Shown one piece after another: positions 8,748-16,500 of a stretch of 47,305 bases of DNA (position 1 is the stretch's first letter; each line of letters opens with the position of its first letter). The stretch comes from Undivivens sp041654215 (GTDB taxonomy: Bacteria > Omnitrophota > Gorgyraeia > Gygaellales > Profunditerraquicolaceae), in the NCBI GenBank assembly GCA_041654215.1, contig JBAZDY010000003.1, forward strand, positions 1 through 47,305, given 5' to 3'. A model generated the notes under the pieces. It ran no database searches. It had not been told where the DNA came from and worked only from the letters and a program-made list of their open reading frames with translations. The position numbers and the translations under genes are program-made.

Positions 8748-8772
8748 CAGCGGTGGATTTATAAATTATACT
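8744..8772 (+). promoter_or_regulatory. Sigma70-type promoter of tRNA-Val overlapping the atpD stop
   Basis: A consensus TTGACA (8744-8749) and a near-consensus TATACT (8767-8772) are separated by 17 bases. The predicted transcription start is about 8779-8780, four or five bases before the mature tRNA-Val 5' end. The -35 element overlaps the TGA stop of subunit D. Confidence 0.85.
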
Positions 8773-8783
8773 TGTTTCTCTGC

Positions 8784-8857
8784 GGGCGGTTGGCGCAATT
8801 GGTTAGCGCGCTTGATTTACATTCAAGAGGTTACAGGTTCAAGTCCTGTACCGCCCA
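8784..8857 (+). tRNA. tRNA-Val (anticodon UAC)
   Basis: A complete cloverleaf can be folded. The acceptor GGGCGGT pairs with ACCGCCC, the D stem is GCGC/GCGC, the anticodon stem CTTGA pairs with TCAAG around loop TTTACAT (anticodon TAC, reading GUA), and the T stem ACAGG pairs with CCTGT around TTCAAGT. The variable loop is five bases and the discriminator is A8857. CCA is not encoded. Confidence 0.95.
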
Positions 8858-8866
8858 GTGTTCTTC

Positions 8867-9005
8867 TTTTGTTTGCCGGAGGCAGGAGAAACATAGAAAC
8901 CATTCGGGGCGTGCCTGCCAGACAGAATTTTATCTCTCTGCGCGGCAGTATCTTGCGATAATGCCCGCCGCCGGAATAAACAAAAGATTGCAAAAACCCC
9001 GAATG
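8867..9005 (+). other. Spacer between the tRNA genes with nested inverted repeats; possible structured RNA
   Basis: No gene is visible here, but several complementary pairs are. TTTTGTTT (8867-8874) pairs with AAACAAAA (8978-8985). CCGG (8876-8879) pairs with CCGG (8971-8974). GGCAGG (8881-8886) pairs with CCTGCC (8914-8919). CATTCGGGG (8901-8909) pairs perfectly with CCCCGAATG (8997-9005). The last pair starts inside the loop of the third and would form a pseudoknot. The stretch would be transcribed from the tRNA-Val promoter. No known RNA family is recognised. Confidence 0.3.
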
Positions 9006-9015
9006 CGGGTATAAT
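8988..9015 (+). promoter_or_regulatory. Promoter of tRNA-Asp
   Basis: A perfect -10 TATAAT (9010-9015) has an upstream TTGCAA (8988-8993) at 16-base spacing. Transcription would start near 9022, about 15 bases before the mature tRNA-Asp. Confidence 0.7.
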
Positions 9016-9036
9016 AAAAAACACTCTGTAATTTAA

Positions 9037-9112
9037 GGGGTCGTAGTGTAGCCTGGTTTAACACGTCGCCCTGTCACGGCGAAGATCGCGAGTTCAAATC
9101 TCGTCGACCCCG
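9037..9112 (+). tRNA. tRNA-Asp (anticodon GUC)
   Basis: The acceptor GGGGTCG pairs with CGACCCC, the anticodon stem TCGCC pairs with GGCGA around loop CTGTCAC (anticodon GTC), and the T arm GCGAG/CTCGT surrounds TTCAAAT. The discriminator is G9112, the expected Asp identity base. CCA is not encoded. A pyrimidine-rich TTTTCTCTCC tract follows. Confidence 0.95.
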
Positions 9113-9209
9113 TTTTCTCTCCCCTTCTCCTTTCCGATCCAGGAACGCCGGCGTTTGATGTCGCCAAGCCCCCTACGGTAAAACAGTCCTGCCCGGGGTC
9201 TCTCTGTTA

Positions 9210-9234
9210 TGATATAATACTAACGAATAGGAGG
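9210..9234 (+). promoter_or_regulatory. Extended -10 promoter and Shine-Dalgarno of the gene at 9241
   Basis: TGATATAAT (9210-9218) is an extended -10 element (TGn plus TATAAT); no good -35 is visible at the right distance, which fits an extended -10 promoter. AGGAGG (9229-9234) is a consensus ribosome site six bases before the ATG at 9241. Confidence 0.7.
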
Positions 9235-9240
9235 ATAGAC

Positions 9241-9561
9241 ATGGCTACGATAGATGATTTCAAGAAACTGGAATTCAGGATCGCCGAAATAAAAGATGCC
9301 ATCGAGCACCCGCAGGCGGACAGGCTTTACGTGCTGAAGGTCGACGTGGGAGGCAGTGAAAAACAGATCGTCGCCGGCATCCGCGCCGGTTACGGAAAGG
9401 AAGATTTGATCGGGAAACAGGTTGTGCTGGTGAATAATCTCGAACCGGCGGTGCTGCGCGGCGTGGAGAGCCAGGGGATGCTGCTGGCGGCTTCGGACGA
9501 GCAGGGAGTGTGCATAGTGTCCCCGCTGCGCAGGGTGACTCCGGGCAGCGTGGTGAAATGA
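9241..9561 (+). CDS. Free-standing tRNA-binding domain protein (MetRS C-terminal / Trbp111-like)
   Basis: This 106-residue protein is a stand-alone OB-fold of the EMAP/CsaA class that binds the tRNA elbow and assists aminoacylation in trans. Diagnostic elements are DFKKLEFRIAEI at the start, HPQADRLYVLKVDVG, the AGIRAGY segment, VLVNNLEPAVLRGVESQGMLLAA and the C-terminal PGSVVK. It covers the domain and nothing else, the usual length of the 'MetG beta subunit' proteins. It has its own promoter and a strong ribosome site just after two tRNA genes, and shares ATGA with the next gene. Confidence 0.92.
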   Translation: MATIDDFKKLEFRIAEIKDAIEHPQADRLYVLKVDVGGSEKQIVAGIRAGYGKEDLIGKQVVLVNNLEPAVLRGVESQGMLLAASDEQGVCIVSPLRRVTPGSVVK

Positions 9562-10055
9562 TAAGACAACTGCTGGATTGCTCCGTGTGCCTGCAATGCC
9601 GGGGGTGCTGCCGATTCTCGGAGGGGAATTCCATTTGGGTTCCTGTCCTGAGCAGCGTAGAGCAGGACAGCGTTTCTAAGGCCTGCCCCGGGGAGGGCGT
9701 CGTTGCCGACGGGAGGCTTGCTACCGTCCCAGCTCCCGAAGAGGGGCTTCATTATTGCGTTCTTTTTTCTCCTTCCGGGAATTCCTGCAGGTTTTATTCC
9801 CGCCGTCCGCTGGAGTGCAGGCTTTATCCTTTTTTGATAAATCTTAACCCCGACAACGGCAGGGTGTTTCTCTGTTTGGACATGAACTGTCCGTTTGCGG
9901 CCGAGTATCACAAATATCCTTCTTTCCGCGAATACGCCGCGTATCTGGCGGAATATCTTAATTCGCCTGCGCGGCTGGAGCTTTTTCGCAGGGAGAAGAG
10001 GCTGCTCCAGTCTTATCCGGGGGAGATGCCGGAGTTTGCCGAAATCAAGATTTAA
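9558..10055 (+). CDS. YkgJ-type (UPF0153) cysteine-cluster protein
   Basis: This 165-residue protein belongs to the putative zinc- or iron-chelating YkgJ family. The N-terminal cluster reads C-x2-C-x2-CC (Cys11, 14, 17, 18, CLQCRGCC). Further family cysteines sit in the central part: CRFYSRRPLECRLYPF and FLCLDMNCP. The biochemical role of the family is not settled. I chose ATG 9558, which overlaps the upstream stop (ATGA); the frame is open farther upstream but only over the end of the preceding gene. The DUF2156 gene starts two bases after the stop. Confidence 0.85.
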   Translation: MIRQLLDCSVCLQCRGCCRFSEGNSIWVPVLSSVEQDSVSKACPGEGVVADGRLATVPAPEEGLHYCVLFSPSGNSCRFYSRRPLECRLYPFLINLNPDNGRVFLCLDMNCPFAAEYHKYPSFREYAAYLAEYLNSPARLELFRREKRLLQSYPGEMPEFAEIKI

Positions 10056-10057
10056 AA

Positions 10058-10963
10058 ATGGGACCGGTCGATCTGCTGCCTGAACATAAACCCTGTTTTT
10101 TGGAATACCTCTCGCTTTTCAACGGCTGCCGTCTGAGCGCTTACGCCGCGGAGAACATATACATCTGGAGCGGGCTTTACCGGATCAGGTGGGCGATATT
10201 CGAAGACTGCTTTTGCGTTTTTTTCGAGGACAAGAACGGACGGTTCCTTTATCTTCCGCCTCTTGGTAAAGGGGAGGAGTGCCGGAGGGAAGCGGCGAGC
10301 AGAAGTTTTCTTTACATGCGGGAAAAGAACGGGGCTGCCGCCGGGGTCGGCAGAATGGAGAATGTCCCCGAGGAAATGCTTGTCGCTTTCGGCGAAGCTT
10401 ACCGGGCCCGGCCTTCGATGCGCGAATATATCTGTTCCAGAGATGACCTGACGGGCCTGCGCGGCAACGCCTTCAAACATAAACGGGCCTGTTGCAATCA
10501 TTTCGCCGGAAACTACGGATACGAATACCGGGATTTCCGTTTCGCCTCGCGCAAAGAAATACACGAGCTTTACGGGACATGGGCGGGACAGCGGCGGAAG
10601 AGAAAAGACAAGGTTTACGACGGGATGATCGCCGACTCGCGCCTGGCGTTGGACAGGGCGCTCTCGGCCTCCGGCGTCCTGGCTTACCGCGGAGGGGCGC
10701 TTTTCGTAGAGGGAAAATTGAAGGGGTTCACTCTCGGGTATCCCCTGAACGCGGATACCTTCTGCGTGCTTTATGAATTCACCGATCTTTCCTGCAAGGG
10801 CGCCGCGCAGTTCATCTTCCGGGAGTTCTGCCGCAGCCTGGACGGGTATCGAAGCATAAACGTGATGGACGATTCCGGGCTGGAGAACCTGCGCAGGGTA
10901 AAGATGTCTTATCGTCCGCGGGAGATAGTGCAGGCATATTCTGTTTTCCCCGCGGGGGCATAA
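10058..10963 (+). CDS. DUF2156 (phosphatidylglycerol lysyltransferase C-terminal-like, GNAT fold) protein
   Basis: This 301-residue soluble protein is of the DUF2156/LPG_synthase_C type, a double GNAT-like fold related to aminoacyl-tRNA-dependent transferases. The family hallmark is REYICSRDDLTGLRGNAFKHKRACCNHF (about 127-150), equivalent to the usual DYIYD.EDL..L.GKK.H.KRN..N.F. Other family features are the SGVLAYRGGALFVEGKLKGFTLGY strand pair and a C-terminal INVMDDSGLENLRRVKMSYRP block. There is no membrane domain, so it is not a full MprF. The substrate is unknown. It is seven bases upstream of the next gene. Confidence 0.85.
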   Translation: MGPVDLLPEHKPCFLEYLSLFNGCRLSAYAAENIYIWSGLYRIRWAIFEDCFCVFFEDKNGRFLYLPPLGKGEECRREAASRSFLYMREKNGAAAGVGRMENVPEEMLVAFGEAYRARPSMREYICSRDDLTGLRGNAFKHKRACCNHFAGNYGYEYRDFRFASRKEIHELYGTWAGQRRKRKDKVYDGMIADSRLALDRALSASGVLAYRGGALFVEGKLKGFTLGYPLNADTFCVLYEFTDLSCKGAAQFIFREFCRSLDGYRSINVMDDSGLENLRRVKMSYRPREIVQAYSVFPAGA

Positions 10964-10970
10964 AATAACT

Positions 10971-13400
10971 ATGCAACCGGCAGTGAAAGAGATAGAATGT
11001 ATGACAAAAGCGGCAGTGATCTCAAACCCGTCAATCATGGCAAAAAAAAGTCGCACAATACCGTTTGTTCTCTCGGCCGCATGCGCGGCGCTGATGTTAT
11101 TTTCCGCCGGCTGCGGTGACGGACCTCCTGTTTCCGAAGCGCGCAATTATGTTTACCGCTCCGACGTATTCTATAAACGCGCGGCGGCCATTTACCGCAG
11201 CATAAAAGGTCCGCAGGCGAGACTGGAACTGGGCAGTCTTTATTTCTCCCGAGGGGAATACGAACAGGCTGCCGCCGAATTGTCCGGGCTGGATTTTCCG
11301 GAAGCCCAGCGTATGCTGGCCATGTCCTATTTCCGCTCCGGTGATTTTACCGGCGCCCTGGAAATATTTAAAAAGAATCCGGGCGGGGGCGGAGAATATC
11401 TTTATTATTACGGCCGGACCTGCGAAAAACTCAACCTGTTCGATGACGCCCTTTCCGTTTACAGGAAGATAAAATCAGGGAAATTCCTGTCTCTTGCTTC
11501 TGAAAGGATAGAATCCATCGTCAAGTCATCCGGACCGGGCACGGCCGGCGGCGAGATGCGAGCCCTGATAAGCTCCTCCGGAGGGCAGGCCGAGTACCCG
11601 GAGGCCGGGGCCTTGATACTGTTCGCCCGGGAGTCGGTTGAGATCACCGCGGACAACAGGGAGGTCAGCGACTGCCATTACGCGGTGAAGATATTGAATC
11701 AACGCGGCAAGGAGGATTTTTCGGAAGCCAAGATAGAGTACGATTCCACCTATGAGAAAGTGGAGTTGGGATTCGCGCGCGTAATCAAGCCCGACGGTTC
11801 AATGGTCGAGGTCGGAGGGCGGCACCTGCGGGACGTTTCGAAATATCTCAATTTCCCGCTTTACAGCAATGCAAGAGTTCTCATTATTTCCTTTCCGGAA
11901 TTAGGAGAAGGAGCGGTAATAGAATATAAATTCCGCATAGTGCGCAACGAACTGCTGGCGGGAAAGGAATTCGTCTCTCATTATCCGGTAAAGAGCTCCG
12001 AACCGATCCTGCACGCAGACTTTTCCCTGCGCCTCTCTCCCGGCAAAGAGGCCAGGATAAAGCTGTTGAACGAGAAGTTCAACGATTTCGGGGCGAGGCT
12101 TGCCCCCTCCGTGGAGAGAGATAAAGATGCCATAGTCTACAAGTGGAGCTTCCGTTCCGTCCCGCAGATAATCCCAGAGCCGCAGATGCCGCCCTCCCCG
12201 GAAATAAACCCTTCCATACTGATATCTTCTTTTTCCTCCTGGCGGGAGATATATGACTGGTGGGATTCTCTTTCCCGGGATAAGATCGCGAGCGACGGGC
12301 CGGTCCGCCGCAAAGTGAAAGAACTGCTGTATAAATGCCGTTCGGAAGAGGAGAAAGCCCGGGCGATTTATAATTATTGCGCCGGGCAGATCAGATACGT
12401 GGCGGTGGAATACGGCCGGGCGGGATACGAACCGCACAATGCGGGGGATATTTTCCGCAATAAATACGGGGATTGCAAGGACCAGGCGGTGCTGTTGGTA
12501 ACCATGCTGCGAGAAGCCGGCCTGAAAGCCTGGCCGGTATTGATACCAACGCAGGACACGTATAATCTTAATCCTGATTTCCCGGCGGTTATATTCGATC
12601 ACTGCATCGCGGCTGTGGAATTGAGCAGCGGACTTGTGTTTATGGATCCCACGGCCGAGACTTGTTCTTTCGGCGATCTGCCGACCGGGGATCAGGCCCG
12701 CAGGGTGCTGATTTTCCGCCCGGAAGGCTACGAGATCTCAGAAACGCCTCTTTTCCCTCCGGGGCATAATCTGCTCGTGCAGGAGTTGAAGATATCCCCG
12801 CAGAAACAATACGGTATTTCAGCTTTGAGAAAGGTCACCGCCGGCGGAGTGTACGGTCAGGGCCAGAGATACTGGCTGCAGTACACGCAGCCGGATATGA
12901 TTAAGCAGTCGCTTACTCAGAGGATACAGGAGATCGCCGTGGGCGCGGAGCTGGAGGGATATGATATCTCCGGTCTGGCTAACCTGGATATTCCGGTAGC
13001 TCTGAGTTATTCATTCCGCGGCGGCGATTATTTTATTCCGGCGGGAGATTTGCGCATCCTTCCCGGCATGGCTTACGCCGACACTTCTCTGACGGCAAGG
13101 GGAAAGAGGATTTATGATATTGAATTCGATATGCTGGACCGCCGGGAAAGCGTGCAGGAGATTGTCCTGCCGGCGGGATGGAAGATCAGGTATCTGCCCG
13201 GTAGTTTCAGCGAGGAAAGCCCGTGGTTAAGGGTGGACGTGGAATATTCCCTTAAAGGCAATAGTCTTGTCTTCCGGCAGAAAACGGAAATCAAGCGTAG
13301 AAGGATATCCGCAGCCGAATACGAAAATTTCCGGGAATTCTCCCGGCGGCTCGCCCTGAAGACAAAAGAGCGAGTTGTTCTTGAAAAGGAAAAAAGATGA
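10971..13400 (+). CDS. Transglutaminase-like lipoprotein with TPR-like and DUF3857 domains
   Basis: This 809-residue predicted lipoprotein has a signal peptide ending in a relaxed lipobox SAG-Cys48, counted from the first ATG. TPR-like repeats occupy about 60-170 (ARLELGSLYFSRGEYEQAAAEL and similar). A DUF3857-type beta domain follows (about 200-400). A transglutaminase/protease-like core lies at about 440-570, with triad Cys502 (YGDCKD), His544 (FDHC) and Asp559 (FMDPT), and then a C-terminal beta domain. Such proteins act on the outside of the membrane; the bond made or cut is unknown. The signal suits a start at 11037 (MAKKSR) or 11001 as well as 10971; none has a clear ribosome site. It is coupled by ATGA to the PilZ fusion. 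Confidence 0.88.
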   Translation: MQPAVKEIECMTKAAVISNPSIMAKKSRTIPFVLSAACAALMLFSAGCGDGPPVSEARNYVYRSDVFYKRAAAIYRSIKGPQARLELGSLYFSRGEYEQAAAELSGLDFPEAQRMLAMSYFRSGDFTGALEIFKKNPGGGGEYLYYYGRTCEKLNLFDDALSVYRKIKSGKFLSLASERIESIVKSSGPGTAGGEMRALISSSGGQAEYPEAGALILFARESVEITADNREVSDCHYAVKILNQRGKEDFSEAKIEYDSTYEKVELGFARVIKPDGSMVEVGGRHLRDVSKYLNFPLYSNARVLIISFPELGEGAVIEYKFRIVRNELLAGKEFVSHYPVKSSEPILHADFSLRLSPGKEARIKLLNEKFNDFGARLAPSVERDKDAIVYKWSFRSVPQIIPEPQMPPSPEINPSILISSFSSWREIYDWWDSLSRDKIASDGPVRRKVKELLYKCRSEEEKARAIYNYCAGQIRYVAVEYGRAGYEPHNAGDIFRNKYGDCKDQAVLLVTMLREAGLKAWPVLIPTQDTYNLNPDFPAVIFDHCIAAVELSSGLVFMDPTAETCSFGDLPTGDQARRVLIFRPEGYEISETPLFPPGHNLLVQELKISPQKQYGISALRKVTAGGVYGQGQRYWLQYTQPDMIKQSLTQRIQEIAVGAELEGYDISGLANLDIPVALSYSFRGGDYFIPAGDLRILPGMAYADTSLTARGKRIYDIEFDMLDRRESVQEIVLPAGWKIRYLPGSFSEESPWLRVDVEYSLKGNSLVFRQKTEIKRRRISAAEYENFREFSRRLALKTKERVVLEKEKR

Positions 13401-15325
13401 TGCAGCAACAGCAGCAGAACCAGGCCGACCAGGAACGCAGGCAATACATACGTCTTGATTCAGTTCTGCCCGTGCAGTTCCGCGTTTTCGGCGGGGACAA
13501 GAAAGAGGACTCGCCGGACTGGCTGCAGGGATTTACCAGCGATATCAGCAAGGGCGGTATCTGTCTTGCCGTCAATAATCCTTCCCGGCAGCTGCTGGAA
13601 TTCGTTTCCGATCCGCAGGCGGTGCTGGATTTGATCATCGAGATCCCGTTGATAAAGACTCCCGTTACCGCCAGCGGGCGGGTCGCCTGGGTCAAGGAAG
13701 TGCCCGGCCCGGGGCGCAAATGCCTGATAGGCCTCATATACGAGAATATCGACGAGGGGCAAAACGATCGTATAATGCGTTACGCCATAACGAAAAAGGC
13801 CATTTTCCCCTCTTCGGTGGCTGTGATTATCCTGCTCGGCCTATTCCTGGGGGTCAACAGCTACATGAATATGAGGCTGTTGAAGGGCAACAAGATGCTG
13901 GTCAAACAACTGGTCACCATCCTGCAGGAATCGGTGATGGCCAAGCAGAAGATCAGCGATATCAGCAAAGAAAAACAGGACCTGCAGCTCAAAATGCAGG
14001 CGTTGCAGGTGCGCATGGATTCTTTGGAAGTGGAACGCCGGAAAGAGAGCGAAGAGAAACGCAAGGCGGAAAAACTCACCGCGGCGTTAAACAGCCTGAC
14101 AAAAGAGAAGAATGAACTGCAGGCGCAGCTGATCGCTCTTCAGCACAAGGAGAACAAGGTCACGGAAGAGCTGCTGCAACTGGACAAGCGGCGGACCGAA
14201 GTGGAAAAGGCCAACTTCGACAAGATCTACCACTGGCTGACGGTTCATCAGAATTCGCGCACCGGATTGGTGATGAGCTTCGAAGGGGACGATTCCCTGA
14301 AGGATTGGGCGTTCATCTATGACCAGTCGCTGGCTATGCAGGCGTATTTACTTTTTTCCGACACGGAGAGAGCCAGGACTATGCTTGATTTCTTCGCCAA
14401 AAAAGCCAAGCGCGGGGACGGTTTGTTCTACAACGCCTATTACGCAGACGACGGCTCGCCGGCGGAATATGTAGTCCACTGCGGGCCGAACATCTGGCTC
14501 GGGATAGCGGCGCTTCACTACACCAACAGGACCGGAGACAGGGCATACCTGCCGCTGGCAGAAGATATATACGCCGGAGTGATGAGGCTGCAGGGCGCCG
14601 ACGGCGGGCTGCGGGGCGGACCGGAGGCAGAATGGTTCTCTACCGAACATAACCTGGACGCTTATTCTTTCTGCAACATGCTCTATAAAATGACGGGGGA
14701 CACGGAGTATCTCGTCGGCAGGGACAAGATATTGAACTGGCTGGTGGTTAACACTTATAACCGCAGCGATATCCCGATAAACCGCGGTAAAGGCGATTCC
14801 ACGATAGCCACCGACACCTACGCCTGGGCGATCGCCGCCGTGGGGCCGGCGCAGCTGGAGGCAGTGGGGATGAATCCCGACAAGATCATGGAATTCGCCG
14901 AGGAACATTGCGCGGTTGAGGCGGAGTATGTAAAGCAGGATAACCGGACTGTCAAGATCAAGGGATTCGATTTCTCGGCCGCAGAGCATCTCGCCCGCGG
15001 CGGGGTGGTATCTTCAGAATGGACCGCCCAGATGATACTGGCGTTTCGCATAATGGCCGATTTTTACTCCGCCAAGGGAATAGAATCGAAAGTCCAGATG
15101 TACGAGGCGAAGGCGGACGAATATCTAAACGGGCTGGTCAATCTGATCGTTTCCAGTCCGTCTCCTTCCGGTCAGGGGCAGAGTTGTCTGCCTTATGCCA
15201 CCCAGGATTCCGTGGATACCGGACACGGCTGGATATCTCCGAAAGGCAAACGTACCGGTTCGGTCTCCGGCACGGCATACACTCTTTTTGCCTATTACCG
15301 TTATAACCCGTTGCAAATAAAATAA
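13397..15325 (+). CDS. PilZ - transmembrane - coiled coil - six-hairpin hydrolase-like fusion protein
   Basis: This 642-residue protein has four parts. (1) A Gln-rich start followed by a PilZ domain (about 12-125), with the c-di-GMP motifs R15xxxR19 and D49xSxxG54. (2) One transmembrane helix at about 134-152. (3) A long charged coiled coil at about 155-282. (4) An alpha-helical domain of about 355 residues (285-640) with repeats of the six-hairpin glycosidase type (EGDDSLKDWAFIYDQSLAMQAY, STEHNLDAYSFCNMLYKMTGD). Positive-inside topology puts PilZ in the cytosol and the helical domain outside. The PilZ assignment is secure; the hydrolase-like fold is inferred from helix pattern and motif style, and catalytic residues are not assigned. 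It is coupled to the upstream transglutaminase-like gene. Confidence 0.8.
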   Translation: MMQQQQQNQADQERRQYIRLDSVLPVQFRVFGGDKKEDSPDWLQGFTSDISKGGICLAVNNPSRQLLEFVSDPQAVLDLIIEIPLIKTPVTASGRVAWVKEVPGPGRKCLIGLIYENIDEGQNDRIMRYAITKKAIFPSSVAVIILLGLFLGVNSYMNMRLLKGNKMLVKQLVTILQESVMAKQKISDISKEKQDLQLKMQALQVRMDSLEVERRKESEEKRKAEKLTAALNSLTKEKNELQAQLIALQHKENKVTEELLQLDKRRTEVEKANFDKIYHWLTVHQNSRTGLVMSFEGDDSLKDWAFIYDQSLAMQAYLLFSDTERARTMLDFFAKKAKRGDGLFYNAYYADDGSPAEYVVHCGPNIWLGIAALHYTNRTGDRAYLPLAEDIYAGVMRLQGADGGLRGGPEAEWFSTEHNLDAYSFCNMLYKMTGDTEYLVGRDKILNWLVVNTYNRSDIPINRGKGDSTIATDTYAWAIAAVGPAQLEAVGMNPDKIMEFAEEHCAVEAEYVKQDNRTVKIKGFDFSAAEHLARGGVVSSEWTAQMILAFRIMADFYSAKGIESKVQMYEAKADEYLNGLVNLIVSSPSPSGQGQSCLPYATQDSVDTGHGWISPKGKRTGSVSGTAYTLFAYYRYNPLQIK

Positions 15326-15335
15326 GCGCGCGGCC

Positions 15336-16091
15336 ATGAGGGAACGTTCTTTTTCGGTATTTTGCAACACGGGTTTAATCGACGAAAAAACTCCGGGCGC
15401 TCCTAAGCGGTTCCGCAGGCGCGCTACTGCCAGGGCTCGCCGAAGGATCAGCACGGGGAGCGCCATTATTACCGTTTACCGCAGGCTTTTCTCCTGTTTC
15501 GGCAGTCAGCGTTGGTGGCCCGCGAAGACGCGGCTGGAAGTGGCCGTCGGAGCCGTGCTGACGCAGAATACCAGCTGGCGCAACGTGGAGAGGGCGATTG
15601 CCAATCTCCGTAAGGCAAAAGCGGTTTCTTTCCGGGCCTTGCGCGGAATGCCCCGGGAGAAGCTTTCGGCCTTGATACGTCCGGCGGGGTATTATAATAT
15701 AAAGGCCTCGCGCCTGGCCTGTCTGCTGGAATTCTTCGACAGGGAATTTGGAGGGAACCTCGACAGGGCGAGAAGCGCCGAGACACAGTACCTGCGCGAG
15801 CGGCTGCTTGCCGTTAAAGGGATCGGCCAGGAGACCGCCGATTCCATACTTCTTTACGCCTTCAACAGGCCGGTATTTGTGGTGGACGCTTATACCCGCA
15901 GGTTCGCCTTGCGGCACGGGCTCCTGAACGGCGGGGAGGATTACGCGGCAGTGCAAAAATTGTTTATGCAGAATTTGAAATGTGATGTAAAATTATTCAA
16001 TGAATACCACGCTTTGATCGTGCGCCTGAACAAGGATTTCTGCCGCAAAAAAGATCCTTTATGCGGAAATTGCCCTTTAAAAGGGATTTAA
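15336..16091 (+). CDS. HhH-GPD base-excision DNA glycosylase (endonuclease III / MagIII-like)
   Basis: This is a DNA glycosylase of the endonuclease III superfamily. It has GAVLTQNTSWRNVERAI, the helix-hairpin-helix LLAVKGIGQETADSILLYA and the catalytic Asp184 in FVVDAYTRRF. The lysine used by bifunctional endonuclease III in the hairpin (GxGRKTA) is Gln/Glu here, as in MagIII-type 3-methyladenine glycosylases, so a monofunctional enzyme is likely. The C-terminal Fe-S motif is C-x6-C-x2-C followed by PLKGI and the stop, so the fourth cysteine is missing. The first ~43 residues look non-homologous and Arg-rich. A GGGGAG (15455-15460) sits before in-frame ATT codons at 15465 and 15468, close to where the family fold begins, so the true start may be there. 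Confidence 0.85.
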   Translation: MRERSFSVFCNTGLIDEKTPGAPKRFRRRATARARRRISTGSAIITVYRRLFSCFGSQRWWPAKTRLEVAVGAVLTQNTSWRNVERAIANLRKAKAVSFRALRGMPREKLSALIRPAGYYNIKASRLACLLEFFDREFGGNLDRARSAETQYLRERLLAVKGIGQETADSILLYAFNRPVFVVDAYTRRFALRHGLLNGGEDYAAVQKLFMQNLKCDVKLFNEYHALIVRLNKDFCRKKDPLCGNCPLKGI

Positions 16092-16109
16092 TCCCCTCGC
16101 CCATTAATC

Positions 16110-16127
16110 CCCGGGTTTTAACCCGGG
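16110..16127. repeat. Palindrome CCCGGGTT-TT-AACCCGGG
   Basis: A perfect 8-bp stem (16110-16117 with 16120-16127) has a two-base spacer in DNA, so the RNA hairpin loop would need a few of the inner pairs to open. It is followed by TTTACC, too few Us for a textbook terminator, though it may end transcripts from the glycosylase operon. Confidence 0.5.
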
Positions 16128-16130
16128 TTT

Positions 16131-16276
16131 ACCTTAGCCAATCGGAAGGCTAAGTATACACCTTTGTGTTACACCTTAGCCAATCGGAAGGCTAAGTATT
16201 CACCGCTGTGTTACACCTTGCCCTTGTGGGATATACCCTGGCTAATTGAAAGGCCAGGTATTCACTCGTGTGAAGC
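16131..16276. repeat. 42-bp tandem repeats with internal hairpins
   Basis: Units 16131-16172 and 16173-16214 are 42 bp each and differ at only a few bases. Each contains the hairpin CTTAGCC-(8)-GGCTAAG and ends with TGTGTTAC. After a 20-base remnant (16215-16234), a third diverged unit (about 16235-16276) keeps the hairpin with compensated pairs (CCTGGC/GCCAGG). Copies are adjacent with no spacers, so this is not a CRISPR array. Confidence 0.85.
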
Positions 16277-16500
16277 TTCGGGGAGGTCGCTTGAATAAGC
16301 AGATAGCCGAATATGAGCTGTGTATCGGCGAAGCATCGGCTTCTCCGGAAAATAGAAGAAGAGGGGCTCCACTCAGGCCGGGTTCTGTTGGTTAACGTAA
16401 CCGAAAACCGATGCCGGTTTATTGACCTTAGCCGTTATCGGAAGCTTCAAAAGATTCGGCAGCCGGGTCGGCTGTCCGTAAGAAATCAACGGGTAACAAA

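Larger units (their letters stand above)
16092..16500. other. 409-base non-coding spacer with palindromes and tandem repeats
   Basis: The spacer separates the glycosylase and FmdB genes. It holds a GGGATTTAATCCC palindrome across the glycosylase stop (16083-16095), a GC-rich palindrome (16110-16127), two near-identical 42-bp repeats and a degenerate third (16131-16276), and GGTTA-ACG-TAACC (16389-16401). A 34-codon TTG frame (16291-16395) with an upstream GGGGAGG is present, but I do not call it a gene. Confidence 0.6.

Noticed and set aside
8772..9014. 80-codon open frame across the tRNA-Val gene
   Set aside because: It translates the tRNA itself (LAQLVSALDLHSRG), a known kind of false gene.
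10052..11146. 364-codon open frame on the minus strand
   Set aside because: It lies opposite the DUF2156 gene and the start of the transglutaminase gene; no ribosome site or family features.
16131..16276. CRISPR array
   Set aside because: Only three adjacent units with no unique spacers and no cas genes.
16370..16386. Minus-strand CAGAACCCGG, similar to the 3' end of RNase P RNA
   Set aside because: The other conserved RNase P elements are absent and the FmdB gene fills the space where the rest would be.
16291..16395. 34-codon TTG frame with GGGGAGG upstream, a possible small peptide gene
   Set aside because: A ribosome-like site precedes it, but there is no signal, core peptide or maturation neighbour; too weak to call.
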